Shown piece by piece: positions 1-5,907 of a DNA stretch of 7,532 nt. This stretch comes from Actinomycetota bacterium (GTDB lineage: Bacteria > Actinomycetota > Acidimicrobiia > Spongiisociales > UBA11373). A program made the translations under genes and the position numbers. How positions within the stretch are numbered: the stretch's first letter is position 1; every line of letters starts with the position of its first letter. The notes under the pieces were generated by a model. That model searched no databases and had not been told where the DNA came from. It saw nothing but the letters and a program-made list of their open reading frames with translations. The stretch spans positions 1 through 7,532 of the forward strand of contig JAUYIV010000375.1 in assembly GCA_030688105.1 (NCBI GenBank), read 5' to 3'.

Positions 1-635
1 ATCGCCGACGATCCGACGATGGCGACGAGCACCGGGTCGCGCCCGTCGATGATCGCCGGGACCACGAATGTGAGGATCACGACGATGCTCGCCCCGAGGC
101 CGATCAGCGCGGTGACTCCCCGGAGCCTGGCCATCGCGATCACCGCTATGACGAAAAGGAGCCCTACCCAGATCAGCACCGGCCGCCTCTGGCGATCGAA
201 GTACGAATACTCGAAGCCCGGCTCCGAGTCGGCCTGGTAGGCGAGCACGACGTCATCGCCGGCGTCGAAGGTCGGCGTGGTCTCCGACACCACGAACTCG
301 AGAGGGACCGACTCGCCGGTGTCGGGGCCCTCGGTGAGTTCGAATGTCACCAGGACGCAGGGGATCCCGTCCGAGGGTGAGGTGCCAGAGCAAGGCTGTG
401 GGGTGACGGTCAGCACCTCGGCGTCGTAGACGAAATGCGGGATGCCGACTTCGGAGAGGTCGGGACGGTCGCTACCGGTGGGGCGCAGTAGCACCAGCCC
501 CACGATGGTGGCCGCGGCGACCACCGCGGCGATGGCGGTGGGGAGGGCTCGGAGCACCCCCGCACGTTCGGGCTCGAGAAACCGCTCCAGCTCGCGGCGG
601 CGGTCGGGTGGAAGCTCGTCGATGCCGTCGGCCAC
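1..635 (-). CDS. YibE/F-like multi-pass membrane protein (3' end outside window)
   Basis: The minus-strand frame is open across the whole interval and gives the first 211 residues. A hydrophilic N-terminus (about 1-30) is followed by a membrane segment at about 32-50. Next comes an extracytoplasmic domain (about 53-140) with Cys82 and Cys93 and the stretch CVLVTFELTEGPDTGE. After EYSYFDRQRRP come membrane segments at about 153-170 and 176-195, then DGRDPVLVAIVGSSA at the edge. This order and wording match the actinobacterial YibE/F family as I remember it; its molecular function is unsettled, and transport has been suggested. I chose the GTG at 633-635 because TACGCT lies six bases upstream, which fits a leaderless mRNA, and no Shine-Dalgarno is present. 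The frame stays open further upstream, so a longer N-terminus is not excluded. The gene is divergent from the oxidoreductase relic at 775. The remaining membrane helices lie off the left edge. Confidence 0.85.
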   Translation of the reverse strand, partial: MADGIDELPPDRRRELERFLEPERAGVLRALPTAIAAVVAAATIVGLVLLRPTGSDRPDLSEVGIPHFVYDAEVLTVTPQPCSGTSPSDGIPCVLVTFELTEGPDTGESVPLEFVVSETTPTFDAGDDVVLAYQADSEPGFEYSYFDRQRRPVLIWVGLLFVIAVIAMARLRGVTALIGLGASIVVILTFVVPAIIDGRDPVLVAIVGSSA

Positions 636-641
636 GGAGAG

Positions 642-647
642 AGCGTA
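642..647 (-). promoter_or_regulatory. -10 hexamer TACGCT, probable leaderless promoter for the YibE/F-like gene
   Basis: On the minus strand the sequence reads TACGCT, then CTCTCC, then GTG. Six bases between a TANNNT box and the start codon would put transcription initiation at or next to the GTG. I see no good TTGACN -35 box at 16-19 bases. Assignment is by motif and spacing only. Confidence 0.5.
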
Positions 648-750
648 AACGCGGGCGGCTCTCGGGGTTTCCAGGCCGGCGGCGACTTCACCGACGAGGT
701 ACCGTCCCGCGCCGCTGGCGGCGGCCGAGGTCGAGGTGCCTCCCCGCGGA

Positions 751-756
751 TAGGCT
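751..756 (+). promoter_or_regulatory. -10 hexamer TAGGCT for the oxidoreductase relic
   Basis: TAGGCT ends 18 bases before the GTG at 775, so transcription would begin near 763 with a leader of about 12 bases that carries the ribosome binding site. The same hexamer occurs upstream of the lipoprotein gene at 5908. No convincing -35 box is visible. Confidence 0.45.
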
Positions 757-762
757 GCCGCA

Positions 763-769
763 GGGAGGT
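763..769 (+). promoter_or_regulatory. Strong Shine-Dalgarno (GGGAGGT) that fixes the start at 775
   Basis: GGGAGGT lies five bases before the GTG at 775-777. It matches the 16S anti-Shine-Dalgarno sequence well and supports the short N-terminus of the oxidoreductase relic rather than an unseen upstream start. Confidence 0.6.
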
Positions 770-774
770 GGCAG

Positions 775-1143
775 GTGGCGAAGCGATACCGGGTGCTGAC
801 GACGCTCGGCCGGCGCTCGGGCCTGTTGCGGTCGGTCCCGGTCAACCTCGTGGCGAACGACCGAGGGCGGTACATCGTCTCCCCCTACGGCGAGATGGCG
901 TGGGTGCACAACCTTCGGGGCGACCACGCCGCAACCCTCAGCCACGGTGGCACGGAGGAGCGGATCTCGCTTGTCGAGGTGGCGGCCGAGGAGGCCGGTG
1001 CCGTCCTCTAGCAGTATTGGACGGAGAACAAGATCGCCCGTCCGTACTTCGACACCCAAGAAGCCTCAGACCTGGACGGATTCGCTGCCGAAGCGGCACG
1101 ACATCCGGTGTTCAGTATCGGGGGCGCCGGGGGAGGGCCCTGA
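775..1143 (+). pseudogene. Deazaflavin (F420)-dependent nitroreductase-family protein, broken by an in-frame TAG
   Basis: From GTG 775 the frame encodes 78 residues to TAG 1009-1011, including TLGRRSGLLRSVPVNLV and RYIVSPYGEMAWVHNLR, which match the core of the small actinobacterial F420/deazaflavin-dependent oxidoreductases (DDN/F420H2-dependent quinone reductase-like). Reading on in the same frame after the TAG gives QYWTENKIARPYFDTQEASD, then an Ala/Glu-rich helix and ARHPVFSI, ending at TGA 1141-1143. This is the expected C-terminal part of these proteins (the VLxxY...RPYFD...PRHPVF pattern), so one nonsense codon splits an otherwise continuous gene; read through, it would be 122 residues. 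The N-terminus also looks about 20-30 residues shorter than relatives I recall, although the promoter and Shine-Dalgarno support this start. A stable 78-residue product without the C-terminus seems unlikely to be active. Family assignment is from recalled motifs. Confidence 0.75.
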
Positions 1144-1153
1144 GCAGGTAGCT

Positions 1154-1174
1154 CACAGGCCACAGATCACACGT
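1154..1174 (+). repeat. Three tandem 7-bp direct repeats, possible activator site
   Basis: CACAGGC, CACAGAT and CACACGT follow each other without a gap. They end 12 bases before the TAGCAT box and cover the place where a -35 element would lie, which none is seen to occupy. The position would suit a transcription activator binding direct repeats. No specific regulator can be named from the sequence. Confidence 0.3.
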
Positions 1175-1186
1175 CCGGCGTCGCCT

Positions 1187-1192
1187 TAGCAT
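1187..1192 (+). promoter_or_regulatory. -10 hexamer TAGCAT, probable leaderless promoter for the DUF2927 lipoprotein gene
   Basis: TAGCAT is followed by seven bases (CGATCGC) and then GTG 1200. This is leaderless-mRNA geometry, and there is no Shine-Dalgarno sequence before the GTG. Confidence 0.55.
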
Positions 1193-1199
1193 CGATCGC

Positions 1200-1976
1200 G
1201 TGAGTCGACCTCGCGCATCCCGGTCGGTTGCGGCGCTCCTGGCCGTGCTTGCCCTCGGCCCCGGCTGTGGTGACGACGGCGGCGCGGTCGTGAACACGAC
1301 AAGCGCGACGGTGACCACTACGACTGCGGCCGTCACCACCGTGGCCCCGACCACGACGACGGCGGCTCCCACCACGACGTCGGGACATCGGGACTACCCA
1401 CCGGCCGCCCTCGACTACTTCGTGGAGGTGGCACTCGGGCCGGAGTTCGGGTCCGGTGTGCGTGAAATCAGGAAGTGGACCCAGGACGTGAAGATCGCCG
1501 TCCACGGTGATCCCAATCCCGAGGACCTGGCGGTGCTCGACGATGTCATCGCCGACCTCAACGAGATCATCGGCACCATCGAGATCGAGATCGTCGAGAC
1601 CGGGCAGAATGTCGATCTCCATTTCGCGCCCGAGGCGCAGTTCGCCGCGATCGAGCCGAACTACGTGCCGGTGAACATGGGGTTCTTCTGGGTGTGGTGG
1701 GATGGCGGGGGGAACATCACCAGCTCGCGGATCCTCGTGTCGACGACCGACCTCAGCCAGCCCGAGCGCAACCACATCATCCGGGAAGAGCTCACCCAGT
1801 CGATGGGGCTGATGAACGACTCCTTCTCCCACGAGGACAGCATGTTCTATCAGGAGTGGACCGAGACCCCGGCCTTCTCGGACCTCGACGAGCTGCTCAT
1901 AGAGATGCTGTACCTGCCGCAGATCACGCCCGGCATGAAACCTGAGGAGGCCCTGGCCCTGCTCGGGTCGGGATAG
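1200..1976 (+). CDS. DUF2927-type secreted lipoprotein
   Basis: The product has 258 residues. A basic, hydrophobic signal peptide ends in LALGPGC, so Cys23 is the likely lipidated residue, in a slightly atypical lipobox. A Thr/Ala/Pro linker (about 32-62) probably spans the cell wall. The globular part starts near 64 and carries DUF2927 landmarks: VREIRKW (87-93), a VIADLNEIIGTIEIEIVE stretch, IREELTQSMGLMNDS (194-208), SMFY, and near the C-terminus LLIEMLYLPQITPGMKPEEA. The family has no established function that I know of. The segment at 196-207 has the spacing of a HExxHxxGxxH/D zinc-protease motif, but with Glu, Gln and Asn/Asp instead of His, so I infer a zincin-like fold without the classical metal site. 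The GTG start is set by the TAGCAT box. The gene converges on the membrane-protein gene at 1988 with an 11-base gap. Confidence 0.8.
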   Translation: MSRPRASRSVAALLAVLALGPGCGDDGGAVVNTTSATVTTTTAAVTTVAPTTTTAAPTTTSGHRDYPPAALDYFVEVALGPEFGSGVREIRKWTQDVKIAVHGDPNPEDLAVLDDVIADLNEIIGTIEIEIVETGQNVDLHFAPEAQFAAIEPNYVPVNMGFFWVWWDGGGNITSSRILVSTTDLSQPERNHIIREELTQSMGLMNDSFSHEDSMFYQEWTETPAFSDLDELLIEMLYLPQITPGMKPEEALALLGSG

Positions 1977-1987
1977 CCATGGCTTCC

Positions 1988-2659
1988 TCACAGCTGGATC
2001 GTGGCCATCCCGATGCGGAAGTTGAGCGGTTGCTCGTGGTTGATCACCGTCGTGGTGATGCAGAACCCCTCGCGAAAATCCGGAGTGAGCCGGGCCATGT
2101 GCTCGTCGTTCCCGTACTCCTCGGCGCTCCTCTCCATGACCGGTTCCTTGGCCGCCCGGTATTCCTCGAAAAGCGGGCCCTCCGGTTCCCGGTCGCCCAC
2201 CGACAGCTTGTAGATGCCGATGTGGATGCGGCGGCGTGCGCCACCGACCTCGTCCAGGATTCCCTCGGCGAGCAGCACGCTGAGGGGGTCGTAGAGGAAT
2301 CGGCGCCAATGATCCTCCTCGAGCTTGGTGTCGAACTCCCCATGGACGATGTGTCGCCCCTCACTCAATCGCGCGGCCTCCACCGACATTGGAAACTCCA
2401 TCACGCGGAACCGGCCTGTGTTCCCGATGTCCCGCCATCCGCTTCCTCCCTCATACATCTCGGCACCTCCTCGTTCTGGCGAGCGCGACCTCGCCTCCAT
2501 TGCCATCAGCCAAGCCCCGTACGCGGCCAGGGCGAGGGACACGATCAACACGGGGACCGCCAGCCAGGGCGGCACCTCCCCTCTCGCCGTCTGCAGACCG
2601 CCGATGAACACGGCCAGCCCGAAGGCAGAAACGATCCATGCGGTTCCCCTGTGGCTCAT
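1988..2659 (-). CDS. Two-helix membrane protein with an unassigned C-terminal domain
   Basis: I do not recognise the family. From ATG 2657-2659 the product has 223 residues: membrane helices at about 6-23 and 31-52, a basic stretch after helix 2 (EARSRSPER) that predicts the C-terminus is cytoplasmic, and a charged domain of about 165 residues rich in Glu, Arg and aromatics (LEEDHWRRFLYDPLSVLLAE, RRRIHIGIYKLSVGD, EGFCITTTVINHEQPLNF). There is no signal peptide cleavage site or known catalytic motif. I chose this start because GGGAG lies six bases upstream. The frame is open to an ATG at 2729-2731 (adds 24 residues) and to one at 2789-2791, so a longer N-terminus is possible; the TAGGTT box at 2743-2748 is compatible with either of the first two starts. 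The gene is convergent with the DUF2927 gene and divergent from the cyclase gene. Confidence 0.75.
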   Translation of the reverse strand: MSHRGTAWIVSAFGLAVFIGGLQTARGEVPPWLAVPVLIVSLALAAYGAWLMAMEARSRSPERGGAEMYEGGSGWRDIGNTGRFRVMEFPMSVEAARLSEGRHIVHGEFDTKLEEDHWRRFLYDPLSVLLAEGILDEVGGARRRIHIGIYKLSVGDREPEGPLFEEYRAAKEPVMERSAEEYGNDEHMARLTPDFREGFCITTTVINHEQPLNFRIGMATIQL

Positions 2660-2665
2660 CACCCA

Positions 2666-2670
2666 CTCCC
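2666..2670 (-). promoter_or_regulatory. Shine-Dalgarno GGGAG before ATG 2659
   Basis: On the minus strand GGGAG is followed by six bases (TGGGTG) and ATG. This is the reason for preferring the 223-residue form over longer in-frame starts. The GTG directly before the ATG is only three bases from the site and less likely. Confidence 0.5.
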
Positions 2671-2742
2671 GCTCGTCCTCATCGGCGCGGCCGGACGGGT
2701 CCGTGGTCCCCGGCCGCGATGCCCATGGCATCTCGTCACAGA

Positions 2743-2748
2743 AACCTA
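2743..2748 (-). promoter_or_regulatory. -10 hexamer TAGGTT for the membrane-protein gene
   Basis: On the minus strand TAGGTT lies 11 bases before the in-frame ATG at 2731 and about 83 before the ATG at 2659. Initiation near 2736 would give a leader of about 77 bases to the preferred start, or about 5 bases to the alternative. No clear -35 box is visible. Confidence 0.4.
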
Positions 2749-2831
2749 GCCCGTCGATCGCTGCCCCGCCGCCCCAATCCACGGGCCACAACGCGAGTCG
2801 ACCGACCGCGGCCGTCGCGGGGGCCGCCGGG

Positions 2832-2837
2832 TAGATT
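2832..2837 (+). promoter_or_regulatory. -10 hexamer TAGATT, probable leaderless promoter for the cyclase gene
   Basis: TAGATT is followed by seven bases (CGATGGT) and then GTG 2845 in the cyclase frame. The spacing is identical to that before GTG 1200. It trims the open frame, which extends upstream into the divergent gene, to a sensible start. Confidence 0.55.
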
Positions 2838-2844
2838 CGATGGT

Positions 2845-5742
2845 GTGGCCGATCCAGACGATCGCGACGAATCTCTCAGTAGGCCCGTCCCCGATGGCTC
2901 GAAGACGGACGAGAGGGCGGCAGCCCGTCGGCTGGCTGGAGGCACCCTCACCTTCCTGTTCACCGACCTCGAAGGATCGACCCGAATGTGGGAACGCGAT
3001 CCCACCGAGGCGGGGGCCGCCGTGGCTGCTCACGAGCGGCTCCTGCGCCGGTTCGTTGGCGGAAGCGGCGGAGAGGTCGTAAAGGGAACCGGCGACGGGA
3101 TCCTTGCGGTGTTCGAGTCGGCCAACGAGGCCCTCGAGGCTGCGGTCCAGATTCAGCTCGAGCTGCAGCGGGCCAAGGGGGTCGCCGCCCGCGTGGCGAT
3201 CCACACCGGCGAGGCCGAGCTCAGAGACAACGACTACTACGGGGTGGCGTTGAACCGATGCCAGCGCGTAATGGCGGCCGCCCATGGCGGTCAGATCCTC
3301 CTCACGCTGGCCACCGAAGAGGTCCTCACCCGGCCTTTGCCGGCCGGGGTGACGCTGCGCGACCTGGGGAGGCATCGGCTCCCCGACGTCGCCGAGGCGA
3401 TGCACCTGTTCCAGGTGACTCATCCGGATCTCAGGTCTGATTTTCCTCCGCTTCGAGGAGCGGGTGCCTTCGCCCACAACCTCCCGGTGCAACTGACGAG
3501 TTTCGTGGGCAGGGAGAAGGAATCGGCGGAGGCCACCGGGCTCCTGCGGGAGACCCGCCTGGTCACCTTGGTGGGCGTGGGAGGTGGCGGCAAGAGCCGT
3601 CTCGCACTCCGGGTGGCGTCCGACCTTCTCACCGAGTTCGCGGGAGGCGTTTGGCTCGTCGAGCTGGCATTCGCCGAGGAGGCGGAGATGGTCCCCCGCC
3701 TCATCGCCGAGGCCCTCGGTACTCCCGAGGAGCCTGGGCGGAAGCTCCTCGAGTCGGTCTCCCTCCGCCTGCAGGAGGCCCCGGCACTTCTGGTGCTCGA
3801 CAACTGTGAGCACCTGCTCGACGCATCGGCCGGAGCCAGCAGCCATCTCCTTCATGCCGCGCCCCGCCTGAGGATCCTCGCCACCAGCCGTGAGCGGCTC
3901 GGTGTGCCCGGGGAGGCGGTGTACGTCGTGCCCCCGATGTCCGTCCCCGGAGAGAGCGAGTCCGTGTCACCCGAGACGGCGCTCGGGTACGACGCCGTCA
4001 TGCTGTTCACGGAGAGGGCGGCGCTCGCCGACGCCCGATTCAGGCTGACCGCCGAAAACTGTGCGGATGTTGGCCGCATCTGCCGCGCCGTCGACGGCAT
4101 TCCCCTGGCGATCGAGCTCGCCGCCGGCAGGGTCGGCACTCTCTCCGTCCGGAAGATCGCCGCGCTGTTGTCCGAGCGTCTCGAGATCCTCGGAGGCGGG
4201 CGTCGGACCGGTGAGCGGCGCCACGAGACCATGCTGGCCACCCTCGATTGGAGCCACGACCTGCTCACCGAGCAGGAGCGAGGCATCCTCGCCCAGCTCT
4301 CCGTCTTCCAGGGAAGCTTAGATCTGGCACAGGTGGAGGCCGTGTGTCGCCTCGACGGCGTCGGCGAGCTGCTGGGGCTGGTCATGGCGCTCGTCGACAA
4401 GTCACTGGTCATCCGGGATCCGGGTACGGGCAGGTACCGGCTTCTGGAGCCGGTGCGCCGCTATGGCTGGGAGAAGCTCGTCGAGAGGGGAGAGCACGAC
4501 GCAATCTCTCGCAACCACGCCCTCGTCTTCGCCGAGCTCATGGAGACCGAGTCGAGCGAGGACCAGAGCACCTGGCTCGAGCGCCTCGAGCAGGAGCACG
4601 ACAACGTGCGTGCCGCCCTTCGGTGGGCACTGGACCACGGCGAGGGGGAGCTGGCCCTGCGGATCGGCGCCGCGGCGTGGAGGTTCTGGAGGCTCCGGGG
4701 TCACCTCACCGAGGGGCGCAACTGGCTGGAGCAGGCCCTGGAGGCCTCGGGCGATGCGACCCCGGCCGTGCTAGCCCACGCATTGATGGGTGCCGGGGAC
4801 CTCGCCGTCGGCCAGGGCGACGACGTCGCCGCCCGGGGCCACCTGGAGCAGGCGCTGGCCCTCGCCGACGAGCTTGGCGACGACGCCGGTGCGGCAGCGA
4901 GCCTGACCAGGCTTGCCGGGCTGCTCCATCGAGAGGGGGACCTTCAGGGCGCGACGCGTCTCTTCGAAGATGCCCTGGTACGAGCCCGCCGAGCCGACGA
5001 CCCGTCGCGGGTGGGGCTCATCCTGTCCAGCCTCGCCCTGTGGTCCGAGGACCAGGGCAACAGTGCCGAAGCAGAGAGATATGCGGGCGAGGCGCTGGAG
5101 GTCAGCCGCGAGACCGACGACCTCTACATGACCGCCGACGCCCTCCTCGCCCAGGGGGAGATCAGCATCAACCGGGGCGACCCGGAGAGAGCACGCCGGG
5201 TGCTGGATGAGGCGCTGCAGATCGCCCGTGACGCCGGGTTCATCGAGATCATCTCCGGTGCCACCGCCTATCTGGGGAAGCTGGCTCTCTGGGAGGACCG
5301 CACCGACGACGGGGAACGGCTGCTCTCAGAGGCCCTGGCGATGTTCCAGAAGCTCGATCATCCGGTGGGAACCGCGTGGGTGATGCGCCATCTCGGCCGC
5401 GCCGCGCTCGAGCAGGGAGATCCGGAGCGAGCCGAGGCGCTGCTGGGAGGGGCACTCCGCATCTCCCTCGACCAGGTCCGTCCCGACGCTCCCCTCATCC
5501 TCCAGGCCCTGGGAGAGCTGCAGGCGCGTGCGGGAGACGCCGAGGACGCGGCAGTACTGGTCGGGGCGGCGGAAGCGGCGCGGCGGCGTATGGGGCTCAG
5601 GCTCCCGGCCCGGGAGGCCGAGCTCGCCGAGGAGGCGGCGACCCGCATCCGGGACCGGATCGGAAACGAGCGGTTCGGGGAACTCGCCTCCCAGGGCGCC
5701 TCCCTGACTCTGGAGGAGGCGGCGGCGTACCTGGCGGGCTGA
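2845..5742 (+). CDS. Class III nucleotide cyclase - STAND ATPase - TPR regulator
   Basis: The product has 965 residues and no signal peptide or membrane segment, so it is predicted cytoplasmic. A cyclase homology domain (about 32-193) begins TLTFLFTDLEGSTRMW. All six canonical class III positions appear present: metal Asp41 and Asp84 (in KGTGDG), purine-specifying Lys80 and Asp130, and transition-state Asn137 and Arg141. This predicts an active enzyme making cAMP from ATP. A STAND/NB-ARC-like ATPase follows: LTSFVGRE (217-224), Walker A GVGGGGKS (244-251), Walker B LLVLD319, TSRE with Arg349, GIPLAIELAA from 418, and a winged-helix region at about 460-560. WLERLEQEHDNVRAALRWAL starts at 577. 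About seven TPR units of roughly 40 residues run from 648 to 920, ending in a helical C-terminus. Mycobacterial relatives (the Rv0386/Rv1358/Rv2488c type) add a LuxR helix-turn-helix; none is visible here. Start GTG 2845 rests on the TAGATT box. Confidence 0.9.
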   Translation: MADPDDRDESLSRPVPDGSKTDERAAARRLAGGTLTFLFTDLEGSTRMWERDPTEAGAAVAAHERLLRRFVGGSGGEVVKGTGDGILAVFESANEALEAAVQIQLELQRAKGVAARVAIHTGEAELRDNDYYGVALNRCQRVMAAAHGGQILLTLATEEVLTRPLPAGVTLRDLGRHRLPDVAEAMHLFQVTHPDLRSDFPPLRGAGAFAHNLPVQLTSFVGREKESAEATGLLRETRLVTLVGVGGGGKSRLALRVASDLLTEFAGGVWLVELAFAEEAEMVPRLIAEALGTPEEPGRKLLESVSLRLQEAPALLVLDNCEHLLDASAGASSHLLHAAPRLRILATSRERLGVPGEAVYVVPPMSVPGESESVSPETALGYDAVMLFTERAALADARFRLTAENCADVGRICRAVDGIPLAIELAAGRVGTLSVRKIAALLSERLEILGGGRRTGERRHETMLATLDWSHDLLTEQERGILAQLSVFQGSLDLAQVEAVCRLDGVGELLGLVMALVDKSLVIRDPGTGRYRLLEPVRRYGWEKLVERGEHDAISRNHALVFAELMETESSEDQSTWLERLEQEHDNVRAALRWALDHGEGELALRIGAAAWRFWRLRGHLTEGRNWLEQALEASGDATPAVLAHALMGAGDLAVGQGDDVAARGHLEQALALADELGDDAGAAASLTRLAGLLHREGDLQGATRLFEDALVRARRADDPSRVGLILSSLALWSEDQGNSAEAERYAGEALEVSRETDDLYMTADALLAQGEISINRGDPERARRVLDEALQIARDAGFIEIISGATAYLGKLALWEDRTDDGERLLSEALAMFQKLDHPVGTAWVMRHLGRAALEQGDPERAEALLGGALRISLDQVRPDAPLILQALGELQARAGDAEDAAVLVGAAEAARRRMGLRLPAREAELAEEAATRIRDRIGNERFGELASQGASLTLEEAAAYLAG

Positions 5743-5771
5743 CTCCCCCGAGCCGGCCGTCATATGGAGCA

Positions 5772-5781
5772 CGGTCGACCG
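5772..5781. repeat. 10-bp perfect palindrome CGGTCGACCG between the cyclase and lipoprotein genes
   Basis: This palindrome lies 30 bases after the cyclase stop codon. It has no loop and no following T-run, so it is not a convincing terminator. It could be a protein binding site or chance in GC-rich DNA. The rest of the gap (5743-5907) shows only the promoter and Shine-Dalgarno listed separately. Confidence 0.2.
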
Positions 5782-5871
5782 GTGGTGAGGTTGGATTCAG
5801 CGACGACGTGAGCGAGTGCTGGGTGGGCTGTCGTCGATCCCCTCGCATGGAGCCGTCAGGTGGGACCGTCC

Positions 5872-5877
5872 TAGGCT
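5872..5877 (+). promoter_or_regulatory. -10 hexamer TAGGCT for the Asp-box lipoprotein gene
   Basis: Initiation about seven bases downstream (near 5884) would give a leader of about 24 bases containing the GGAG site. Two CCGTC direct repeats (5853-5857 and 5866-5870) lie just upstream. No clear -35 box is visible. Confidence 0.4.
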
Positions 5878-5897
5878 TCGCTCGCAGACCCCACCAC

Positions 5898-5901
5898 GGA
5901 G
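5898..5901 (+). promoter_or_regulatory. Shine-Dalgarno GGAG for ATG 5908
   Basis: GGAG is six bases before ATG 5908 and selects this start over the out-of-frame GTG at 5901. Confidence 0.5.
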
Positions 5902-5907
5902 TGGCCG

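Noticed and set aside
1975..1984. AGCCATGGCT palindrome between the convergent genes, considered as a bidirectional terminator
   Set aside because: The palindrome has no loop and no T-run on either side, and it overlaps the DUF2927 stop codon. It is too short to call.
1167..2309. Long minus-strand open frame of 380 codons
   Set aside because: It lies antisense to the DUF2927 gene and over part of the membrane-protein gene in another frame. Its translation is His/Arg/Gly/Pro-rich with no recognisable domain, typical of an antisense shadow in GC-rich DNA.
2725..2740. CRP-like operator (TGTGA-N6-TCACA) between the cyclase and membrane-protein genes
   Set aside because: Only the TCACA half is present; the partner position reads ATGGC, so there is no dyad.
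2638..2844. Upstream extension of the cyclase reading frame to an ATG at 2638
   Set aside because: The extension is Arg/Pro-rich low-complexity sequence, overlaps the start of the divergent membrane-protein gene, and lies upstream of the TAGATT box and GTG 2845.
2746..3855. Minus-strand open frame of 369 codons opposite the cyclase domain
   Set aside because: The opposite strand encodes a clear cyclase-STAND protein with catalytic motifs. The antisense translation shows no domain or start signal.
4248..5210. Plus-strand open frame of 320 codons inside the cyclase gene
   Set aside because: It is an alternative frame within the STAND-TPR coding region, and its product is Arg/Gly/Pro-rich without motifs.
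5750..5785. Possible rho-independent terminator after the cyclase gene
   Set aside because: GCCGGCCGT and ACGGTCGACCGG can pair only with a bulge, and no run of T follows.
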